NCBI GenBank assembly: GCA_009760855.2
Contig: WPIO01000001.1
Location: forward strand, 14,849,501 to 14,913,500
From: Cristatella mucedo
Taxonomy: Eukaryota > Bryozoa > Phylactolaemata > Cristatellidae
DNA length: 64,000 nt
Reading direction: 5' to 3'
Shown here: positions 55,897-64,000 of the stretch, piece by piece
Layout: each line of letters begins with the position of its first letter
How positions within the stretch are numbered: the stretch's first letter is position 1
Translations under genes and position numbers: made by a program
Notes under the pieces: generated by a model
Told to the model about the DNA's origin: nothing
The model's database searches: none
What the model saw: only the letters and a program-made list of their open reading frames with translations

Positions 55897-58800
55897 CTGT
55901 GTGTGTGTGTGTCTGTGTGTGTCTGTGTGTGTGTGTCTGTGTGTGCATCTGTGTGTGTGTGCATTTGTGTGTGTGTGTAATATTGGAAGTTGCTACTTTT
56001 CAGCATTCATTAGTAAAAACCGAAGAACATTCATGTTTTATGTCTGTATTTTGTCTTATCCTCATATCCCAAGTAAGGTGTAGACTTTTGGGGTAGCCCT
56101 TCATGTCATGTACCAAAATTTTCTCAATAAATGAACTTTCAGCATGCATGGCAAGTCCATAGCAATTGTGTGGTTACTAAAGGCCGATTTGAGAAACAAG
56201 ACAGAGAATGCTATTGCCCGCACAATGTTTTGGCAGCTTTGAGACCGCAGCTGCTGCATCAAGTCTTGCCTGCAAGTTAAACTACCATTGTGCACTTGAA
56301 GTTGCGCAAGCAGATTTTATTCTAGTTTACAAACTGTGCATTGTTTGGAGTTGATCGGTTAAACCATTGGCAAACCGTGTCAAGCATGCCGTTGGTACCG
56401 TGCCGAGGGGGCAAGATGGCCAAGTGACTCAACAGCTGGCCTGCCGACTGCCCTGCTCCTTGGTCTTGCCATAGAATGTTTGTCTTTTCAGCTATGCACG
56501 TTACACAGGTTTTTTAGTTAGCAGTTAGAAAAACATTGCTTGTTGATTGGGGAAATATGCACTTTGTCATTGTTCTTTTAGGAAATCTTGTTATCACTGC
56601 GTAAAGTTCCTGCATCCCTCACACGCCCAGACTGCTTATCAAAAGAATTTGATTCTTCTGATGGATTTTGGGATCCCGATAAGTGGCACAAAGCGCAATC
56701 AGGCAGCGCCACACCACAGCAGCGACCAAGCACCGGAAGTGATGTGCCAAAGGGAGTCCCACCTAGATTTAAAGGTAATTAGCCAGTGACTGTGCTGGTG
56801 TCACATTTGGCAGATCTTGCATCATGGAGTTGCCTTTCGGTTGCTATGCATTTGGTCAGTTTCCTACATACTATCTTGTTTGCTGCCTTTGTGTTAGTCC
56901 ACAACGAATGATGTAGTCATGATTAACATTGTGTTAGCTTACGGTTTCATTAGGGCCCCTGTGTACATGTTTCGGCTGTTAATGCTTAAGGGGTAATGTC
57001 AGGAAAATACTTATAAAATTGGCCAGACAATCGAATATATGTTTAAGCTACCCCTGAAAAAACAAACACGTTGGAAAATAGGATTGGAAGTTCTGACAAC
57101 TTCCACATACAAGAGAAAATGAATATGCAAACCATGTCTAAACGGGAAGCAAAATATCTACAAGTAAAAGTGTACCGATCTCTTAATCACATGCTACTTG
57201 CATTCCAATTTGTTGAACCTTGATAAATCGATGTACATGTATGAAGCTTGTGGAGGTGCATTCTTGGGACTTTATACAGCTTCATTTTCAGTGTATCTTG
57301 GTGCCTTTTAAATTTTCTAACTCGGCTAATACTGCACTGCACCTATAGAAGTGAAATTCGAAATGTTCAGCTCTGCTTATACGAAAACATTATCGAACAA
57401 TTTATGATTTTGGTTGGATAAGCTTTGCCCTTGGGATTGCATTTCTACACATTTCTCTTTTTAAATGTACCATCGACAAAAATGGATTTTTGACTTGTTT
57501 CGCCCGTCTAATCGCCCTTCGACCCATGCTCCTATGGTAGGAGTTATGGACCTATCCCTTGTTCAATAGTGCTGTAGGCAGGTACATTGGTTCTGGAAGT
57601 TATTGTACAACTGTAGTCTTAAGCCTGCCTCCATCGTTAAAATCCAATGCTCGGCTGTGCCCCTATGAATCATTGTATCAGCTCTTTGCTGCTAGGCTCC
57701 ACCACTGCTATTTGTATGCTTTATTTTTCAAGTTGGCACCTGCCATTGTGCCTACAGCTTTCTAGCCTGCTCATGCTACCATGAGAGACTTGGCCATGGT
57801 CATTGCAGCTGTAAATAAAAAGGCTTCGTGGTAAGAAATTTCACATCGAGCGGCCCTTCCACCATGAGCAGGTGGTAGAGATCAGAGATGAAAAACGAAC
57901 TGCACAAGGATAATACTGCACTGAGTGTAGCATAGCTGCATAATTTCAAGTGGTCGAACGGTAAAAGATAATTAGAGCTGGGTGTTAGAAATGACAACCG
58001 AGGTTGTGTTTGGCGACGAAATTGACCAGAGGAAGAGTATCTGTAGCAAAAAGAAGGGGCCCTCAGACCGAATCCTGAGGAACCCCCCTCACTTGCAGAG
58101 CTTCCCAGACGACCCACAGCCATTTTCATCTACACCCTGATATATCTCTCTGAGATAGGACCAAACCCAGTCTAATACTGTGCTAGTAATATCTATCAAA
58201 GTTCTTACGCTGACCCACAAGGCCTGCCACGGCTTGGCCCCTTTGTACCTAGCTGAACTGCTGCATCAGTTTCAGCCTCTTCGGCCCTCAGGTCCTGTGT
58301 GGACAATAAATGAGCTGTTCCATTCCTCCGCTTTAAGACCGTTGGCGACAGAAGCTTTAGCTCTGCAGGTCCTAGACTGTGGAACTCGCTTCCACAATTC
58401 TTACGCAACGACAACTACTCTGCTAGTGCCCACTATGGCTCATCCTTCTCAGCAGTCCTGAGCTGCTACTTCCATGCTACTCGCTACCTCAACTGCTCTC
58501 CTGACTCTGCTATGCTTCCCACTTTCTCTTTAATGCGTGAGACGAAGTCTGTTGGCTACCGAATGCGTACCGAAAGCCGCTTAGGCTGTGGGTGCGCTCA
58601 AAACTCTCCTGCATAACACCCACGTGGTCTTTATGACTTTGGAGTTACAGACGAGATACATTACATTACATCTAGTAGTGTCGTGTTGCGATCCTGAAGG
58701 ATCTGGTCGTCACTAGTGTCAAATACTGTTGATAGATGTAGGAGAACTAGCAGAGGCCCTAATAAAAAGAAAATATTTGTATAGTGCCCCAAGGGAACTA

Positions 58801-61800
58801 AGTCTCTATATAGGTGCTTCACATATACCGAGGGGCTCAGGTCCACGACCTCGGAGGTCAAAGGCAAGCACCTTACACCGGTCAGCGTTTTTCAGAAGTT
58901 TATTGTAAATCCAAATCAGAGAAGTTACTGTGTAATGGTTAGCTCTAAATCTCATGTGAAACTTGATAGCACGATCTGATGAATTGATGTAATCGCTTAT
59001 TTGCTTTGTCACAATTTGTTCAAGTGTCTTGGATAAGAGTGACACATGACACACAGAAAACTGCATGAAATTATTTAATTTTTATGACCTAAGGTATGCG
59101 TTTTAATCAGTGGCCTGACAAGTGCTGTTTTCAAGGGAATGGGACTCTACCTGTAATCAAGGACACCAGGCAACTTACAAATACCAGACACTTAGCACTT
59201 ATAAGTATCTGGCTTTTATCTGAGGTGTTTGTTTTTACTTTACTCAAATGTTTACACCTGTGTCTAACTGTTATACCTGGGGTATGAGTGCCATGTACAG
59301 GTTTTTATCACTGTAGTTACCCTAGCATACGATATGCATTCGTTGCTATTATAGAAACTGCTTTCAGTGGTCGTGGTTTTAAGTCCTGCTAACAGCAAGG
59401 CATAGCTCTACAGGTATCCTTCTTTCTGCTTAGTGCTATTATTTCCCCTTACATTTGTAGGGGCATGGATATAGCCAGGAACCGTTAAGGGTTGAACTTT
59501 ACAAGTGCTTATCCTTTCCCTGACTGGTTTGGCCCAGTGGTTAAGGTGCTCACCTCGAACCAAGGTCAACGTGAATGTATTTGATAAATAAGGTTGTGGA
59601 CTCGAGCCCTATGACTGTATGTGAAGCACCTGAATAGAGATTAAGTTCTCTTAAGGGGATATACAATTTAATTATATATATTTTTTCATATTACCTTACC
59701 CAATACAGCCAATCGTACCTACTACCCGGCTTCGGGCAGCCCTTCCCACTACACCCCAGCCAACAGGTGTTACAACACTTTATATGTGTCATAGAAACGA
59801 TGATGCTTTAAACATGGAACATTTTGGCTGAACTCCCCCAACCAGATTTCCAGCCATATTATTTCATTGCTGTTGAGTAATCGGTTGTGAGCTTAGTATA
59901 CACATCGAGTGCATACTATTCTTGCTCATACTTAGTGACAGCTGTGTGACTGTCAGCAAGACTACGTTTCTTACTAGGAATTTACTGGTGTGGCTTGTAA
60001 CCATATTGCTGTCCTGCGCATTAATGCTCTCTTTGTGATTGTATTATTGTCCTTGGGATTTTTTGCCGTGCTATATGAACGGCAGCTCCTGTTTATCTGC
60101 ATATGTATCGAATTCAGTCTTGTGAGATGTCATCGTGCGTATCTGTACATCGATCTATGTTGCCTTATTTTTCTGTAGGGGATGAAGATAGTAATATAGT
60201 GCTTGGTCCACAGCGGCGTAGCTTTGGACTTGGCTGCCACGTTGCACTGGTCGCAAAGGAGCCGGCTGATCGAGGAAAGCAGAATGGCTTTTCTGCTGCT
60301 GACAGGTATTAGACACTGCTGTCCGTCGATTCTGCTCTATCACATCTGACTAAAAATAGTGGTGTAACCAGGCATTTCACACCACCTTGCATTAACAGGA
60401 AATTTGCATTATTTTGGCTGCATGTACACATGCATATGTATACTCAATGATTTTACGTCCTTGTAGCCTTAGACTTGCTATCAATTCGAAAAGATTGTAT
60501 TGCCACATTAGTGTTGAGGTCACCGCAATGTATCTGTTGATCAATCTTTTTGTAAAGGAGCAATGGTAACAAATGATGAATTCCTTCACCTCGATTGACT
60601 TGCAAGGTGCAGCGACATAGCCTAGCCCCATAGGCTAGATCGGCTGAGCGGCTGCAGCCCTATCCCCCTTCGTGGAAATCAGAGACTTGGCACGTGGCCA
60701 GGTGGCAGGTGCTCTCAGTGGGGCGTGGTAACTGCTTGCAGGTAGAACTTGTGGTTGGAGGCCCTGTTTAGTCAATGCCGAAATACAAAGGAGTGTGTGA
60801 CGAAAATGGTAAGAATAATCATCAAATAATTTCTGTTTTGGGACAACTTGGTGCAGAGAAAGTAGCACTGCATTAGCAACGGTGCCATTCAATATCAGAC
60901 ATTGCTAATGAGGAAGCACAACTCGTCTGTTGCATTTTCACAGTGGCCTTCAAGCTCAAGCCAGGCTGGCATAATTAGTATTAACACGGTATAAATCTCA
61001 AGAGCCAAGCCTAGCCAACCCAATCAAGTTTGTGTGCATCTTATCGTAGAGAACCGACCAAGCTGAACTCGATGCACGAATGTTGTAAATACAGTCGTCC
61101 CTCGCCTTGTTCTCGCTTCGACTTTGGCGGCTTCACTCTATCGTGATTTTCAAATATATTCATTAAAAAGTTGAAATAATGAATATAATTGAAATAGTTA
61201 AAAAGAAACAGCACGCTCGGTTGTCTGTCAGTTATTCATCCACGTATTACAATTAAAATTAAAATCACTGTACTTATGGGCTGTAGGCCTATGTATTTGA
61301 GCACACCTGAAAATCCGTCAATGCACAATGTACAGCTGCTCGACCACTCCTTGTGTGTGGGCAAGAACTTGTTTCCAAAAAAATCGGTTGTGGTGAAATC
61401 AAGCCAATTAGAGCTGCTGCTCACTGATTGGCTATCCTATCTTCCAAATGTACAAAATAATGTACAGTTAGAATAATATGATATTTGTAGCTCCTAATAT
61501 GTTTTATTTTCTCTTATTTCGTCCAATATATTGGGTAATACGAGTTTAATGGTGACAAAGGGGGGTGTTATTTCATGTCCAGAGGGCTCTAATAATGTTA
61601 AAAAGAGTATGGAACTGATGAACCACGATAAACGAAGGATGATTGTACTCTCTATTTACCCTAAATGTAATACAAATGTGTCTACTTGCGTAAGAACTTC
61701 TGTAGTTCTGCCGTGCAGTAAGACCAAATGTCCATGTTTGTTCGTCTGTCAATGAAAGCAACAACAATGAATATTGGGGATATTTCTTTTGTCGATACAA

Positions 61801-63297
61801 TCTCGGTACATTTTTTGTGAAGAGTGATACAAAATACTACGATGACGTTGCATCTCCCCAACTTTCAGATCCCGTTTCATCCTACTGATATCACCAATTT
61901 ACCTTATTGTGTAATCTGCCTTCTTTTACTTAACATGGCATGTGTGCATTATATTAGACTATTACTCCCAGTCCAGGAAAGATACACTTTTATTCATACT
62001 TATCAGTGTTAACATTATGATACATTTGCATATCGTTTATAGATTTAACAAGGTAACTCTTTCAGTTATATTCGCAGGTAAGGATAAATTACTTTGACCC
62101 TATATGGCCTGATGACGAGTTTTTAGTACACTATTCAGGTTGTCATTTTGTCCAAATGCCACACAGGCATTCTAGTTCAGCCGGTTATGGTTAGTGAGTA
62201 ACCACATGTTTAAAGGTCTGAGTTCGCAACCTCTGTTGTAAAGCGACTGGACAGAGATTAAGTTCTCTTTAGTTGCTATGTAAAAGAAATATTATTATTA
62301 TTATTATTTTGCCGTACGCAGTTATATTTGCGCAGGCTCTCTTCCCAGTGATAGGTGCCAGCTAGCAAATAAATAGTGACTTCTGTTTATGGGCCGTAGG
62401 TACGTTCAGAATTATATAGGATAGTTATAGCTTTGCCAAGTTGGGATACTAGAACAAAATATAAGGTTTGTACATTTGTTAGCAGCGAGTTCCACAATCC
62501 TGAAATCATGAAGTCATACATTACCTAGGCGGCATGCAGCCAATGTCAAGTTTCGGCACTCCCACTGTTCATTACCTCTTTTATTTAGGATGACTAAAAC
62601 AATGCGATTTTTTAATCCATAAAGAATGGTTTGAACCTTTCGGCAGACTTTCATTTTTTTCATATTTGCTAATGTAATCATGGAATGCTCCATATTTAGA
62701 TTAGCTGCTGTGCTCTCACAACCCCCATGTAAAAGCAGGAGCAGACCTTAACTACTTTCTTTTGTTCACTTGGCATAAAAGTATGAGCATTCACAAAATG
62801 CCAACGGCCGATTTAGTTGTCAAGCCTCCAAGTAGATTATCCACTATTGTGCCTGAATTAAGCTGCCCTTTTTACCCTAATTCTATGGGTGCTTGAAGTG
62901 TACTAGTGTGTATTATTTTAATTTTATTTATTACTCTGTCAAATTATTTGGTCAACTAGTTACTGCCTCTAAACCAGATTTAAATTAATCTGATTAAAAT
63001 AAACTATCTAGTATGTGGCTTTTGGTTTTAGCAAAGACCAGAGATTCCAGTTGAGTGATTCTGCCGGCCGAGAACAAGGCCTGCGTTTAGAAAAAAGGAA
63101 TGATCTTCGAAAAGCCATAGGCAGTGGTCGCTTGCAGCAGCTACCAAACTACGACCACAGAGGCGGTGATGGCACTAAGGTCACAACAGGTCATCGGGCA
63201 GATCTGGAGCCCACTTGGAGGCGTGATGATTCGAGCCCCTTGTTTAATAGGGCGGCCGGAGATAATGCCAAGCATTCTGGTAACAGCAAAGCCCCAG
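53853..63297 (+). CDS. EIF4ENIF1: eIF4E transporter (4E-T), N-terminal part, 4 exons, runs off the window
   Basis: 4E-T binds eIF4E, shuttles it, and represses and localises mRNA to P-bodies in animals. Exons: 53853-53951, 56582-56774, 60179-60305, 63032-63297, with phases 0, 1, 0 (127-nt exon), 1 joining to 228 residues and then a donor GTAATA. The protein starts MTMPGEIMKS. The eIF4E-binding motif YEKEILL (residues 31-37, Y-X4-L-hydrophobic) is completed across intron 1. Then LRKVPASLTRPDCLSKEFDS and GFWDPDKWH (4E-T hallmark around the motif) follow, and in exon 3 NIVLGPQRRSFGLGCHV. Exon 4 is basic and poorly conserved. Human 4E-T is nearly 1000 residues, so most of the gene lies to the right. 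The exon 1 donor GTTGGT is weak. A TTTCTAG acceptor 12 bp before the ATG allows a 5' UTR intron. Confidence 0.85.
54340..54462 (+). mobile_element. CR1-like (family 1) 3' tail, in 4E-T intron 1
   Basis: ACCATTCGATCATGCTTCCT, AGCAAATATAAAGTGCCTAG, GAGATTAAGTTCTCTGAGGG and an ATT-rich end. Confidence 0.8.
54463..55520. other. 4E-T intron 1; no feature recognised
   Basis: Short ORFs only; no repeat match. Confidence 0.4.
55526..55549. repeat. (TA)12 microsatellite
   Basis: Uninterrupted TA dinucleotides. Confidence 0.92.
55685..55867 (+). mobile_element. CR1-like (family 1) 3' end fragment
   Basis: CATGCTGCCACTAACCATAT, GCTTGCTGACCCTGTGCCTG, then AGCAAATGTGAAGTGCCCAC and GAGGGCGCTGTAACAAATGCATTA. 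The usual ATT repeats are replaced by the adjoining GT array, as if the tail had seeded the microsatellite. Confidence 0.75.
55868..55978. repeat. (GT)n microsatellite, about 110 bp, interrupted
   Basis: GT dinucleotides with TCTG, GCATCT and GCATTT interruptions in the right half. Confidence 0.95.
55979..56581. other. 4E-T intron 1, right end
   Basis: No feature recognised before the acceptor TTCTTTTAG at 56573-56581. Confidence 0.4.
56775..57985. other. 4E-T intron 2, left part
   Basis: Mostly unrecognised. The plus frame at 57640-57780 (ending FFKLAPAIVPTAF) may be a very old CR1 C-terminal trace. Confidence 0.3.
58180..58676 (+). mobile_element. CR1-like LINE (family 2) 3' end, nested
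   Basis: Starts in C-terminal coding (VLTLTHKACHGLAPLYLAEL, then LALQVLDCGTRFHNSY) and continues into the 3' UTR (GACGAAGTCTGTTGGCTACC). It ends in TTACATTACAT repeats at 58676, as in the copy at 50700. It lies in opposite orientation within the older RT fragment, so it inserted later. Confidence 0.85.
58765..58885 (-). mobile_element. tRNA-derived SINE, family 1, nested in an RT fragment
   Basis: Minus strand: GTGTAAGGTGCTTGCC, CTCCGAGGTCGTGGACCTGAGCC (B-box region), GTGAAGCACCTATATAGAGA, CTTGGGGCACTATACAAATA. It separates the FRANH...LLKNADR block from the LLVLLHLSTVFDT block of the RT relic. Confidence 0.8.
59096..59515. other. 4E-T intron 2; no feature recognised
   Basis: Short ORFs only. 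Confidence 0.35.
59520..59692 (+). mobile_element. tRNA-derived SINE, family 1, with an internal insertion
   Basis: Head TGGTTTGGCCCAGTGGTTAAGGTGCTCACCTCGAACCAAGGTC, then about 30 bases not seen in the other copies (CAACGTGAATGTATTTGATA...), then TGGACTCGAGCCC (B-box-like), GTGAAGCACCTGAATAGAGATTAAGTTCTCTTAAGGG and an AT-rich end. The clearest A-box/B-box pair of this family in the window. Confidence 0.8.
59693..60178. other. 4E-T intron 2, right end
   Basis: No feature recognised before the acceptor TTTTTCTGTAG ending at 60178. Confidence 0.4.
60306..62185. other. 4E-T intron 3; no feature recognised
   Basis: About 1.9 kb of AT-rich sequence with ORFs up to 85 codons (60635-60892 minus), none with a domain. 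Confidence 0.4.
62190..62310 (+). mobile_element. tRNA-derived SINE, family 1, diverged
   Basis: GGTTAGTGAGTAACCACATG (decayed head), GGTCTGAGTTCGCAACC (B-box region), AAAGCGACTGGACAGAGATT, AAGTTCTCTTTAGTTGCTAT and then ATT repeats. Confidence 0.7.
62311..63031. other. 4E-T intron 3, right end
   Basis: AT-rich, no feature recognised. The acceptor TTTGGTTTTAG ends at 63031. Confidence 0.4.
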
Positions 63298-64000
63298 GTA
63301 ATAAATATATTGTATTATCATGGCTGTTCTTTTGCTTTTCTGTGCCATACGTGGTTGATTGCCACTTGAATGTCTGCCCAAGTTTTCGTGGTGCATGCAC
63401 AACTTCTGAGTCTCCCTTGTGTGCATGGCAAGGACAAAAAAAAAGAAGAAATTGTAGGAGCTCCCCTCTTCGGCCCTTATGTTTAGACCATTGTACAGCA
63501 AGCGATATAATTGCCATGTTACAGAATCTCTGTAGGGTATTTGCTGTTTCTTTTCGAATAATGTTGTTGCATATCCTGAATCATAAACCAGTTTTGTTCA
63601 TTCCAGGGATTGATTTTTTTTAATTGAAAATACACCAGATATGCTGTGGATTTTTGTGGTTGCGCCTATTACACGAAACAATGCACTCAAAATTTGTATT
63701 ATTGTCTAAGCAGTATTAACTACCCTTCGCATTCTTACTCAAGTGTATTGGTTCAAATCTAGATATTGCGGCCCACCTAGCTGTCGTAATTGCACCTGCT
63801 ATCATGATCCTTCAAGGCTGTCGTGATTCTACCTGACTATTGTGATCCGACATAAGTGTTGTGGTTCTGTGCATTCTAATTGATCTTGGTCATGATATGC
63901 TTAGGATGGTCTGTATATACATGCCTGGACTTATCTAAGGCCGTTTTATACACTGAATTGTCATGTGTGAGTAATTCTGCAAGCAACTAAAGAAAGGATT
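63298..64000. other. 4E-T intron 4 (start)
   Basis: Begins with the donor GTAATA. I see no further exon before the window ends. Confidence 0.4.

Larger units (their letters stand above)
57990..59095 (-). mobile_element. Old antisense CR1-like RT, split by later insertions
   Basis: Minus-strand RT blocks occur in the correct order but apart. At 59066-58870: VSLLSKTLEQIVTKQISDYI then FRANHYTVTSLIWIYNKLLK. At 58764-58680: LLVLLHLSTVFDTSDDQIL, the [13 protein letters not shown] block. At about 58095-58000: GVPQDSVxGPLLFATDTLPL, the [10 protein letters not shown] block. The gaps are filled by a SINE (58765-58885) and by a family 2 LINE 3' end (58180-58676). Confidence 0.7.

Noticed and set aside
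55797-56096. Val/Cys-rich ORFs
   Set aside because: Translation of the GT microsatellite.

Overview
The window is metazoan nuclear DNA, most likely from an invertebrate. The evidence is spliced animal genes with GT-AG introns of 1 to 8 kb, CR1-like LINEs, tRNA-derived SINEs, Ty3/Gypsy and Tc1 relics, and long microsatellites. No bacterial operon, CRISPR array or prophage is present. I cannot name the phylum from sequence alone.

Two genes are well supported. The first is a complete DRG1 (developmentally regulated GTP-binding protein 1) on the minus strand. Its nine coding exons run from 42270 down to 19938, and the splice phases close exactly into a 366-residue protein. The second is the 5' end of the eIF4E transporter gene (4E-T, EIF4ENIF1) on the plus strand. 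Its four coding exons lie between 53853 and 63297, and the gene runs off the right edge. The two are divergently arranged, about 11.6 kb apart between start codons. They are also neighbours in the human genome, which suggests an old linkage. Both products act on cytoplasmic mRNA translation: DRG1 is a ribosome-associated GTPase, and 4E-T is an eIF4E-binding repressor.

Left third (1-19.9 kb): a 350-bp CT microsatellite next to a perfect 21-bp hairpin (0.9-1.3 kb); a CpG-rich segment (5.0-5.7 kb) with an uncertain ORF; a decayed collagen plus calcium-binding-EGF gene (9.5-11.5 kb); an internally deleted Ty3/Gypsy element whose 3' LTR is interrupted by a CR1 3' end (13.4-15.65 kb); and a 5'-truncated CR1 LINE (16.3-19.2 kb).

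Middle (19.9-42.3 kb): DRG1, whose introns hold a Tc1 transposase relic, CR1 fragments of two families, two SINE families, a CA microsatellite and a non-autonomous LTR retrotransposon (36.1-37.8 kb) with two LTRs and an initiator-tRNA primer site.

Right third (42.3-64 kb): a second, better-preserved CR1 (44.6-47.2 kb), a promoter-like motif cluster at 47.3-47.4 kb, a second CR1 family with a 287-codon RT reading frame on the minus strand (50.7-52.2 kb), 4E-T, and further nested LINE/SINE debris.

Most of the window is repeat-derived or unrecognised non-coding sequence. I found nothing that looks like a new multi-gene system. The most informative points are the DRG1/4E-T linkage, the 4E-binding motif split by an intron, the nested transposon stratigraphy, and the collagen-EGF gene that has lost cysteine codons in module after module.
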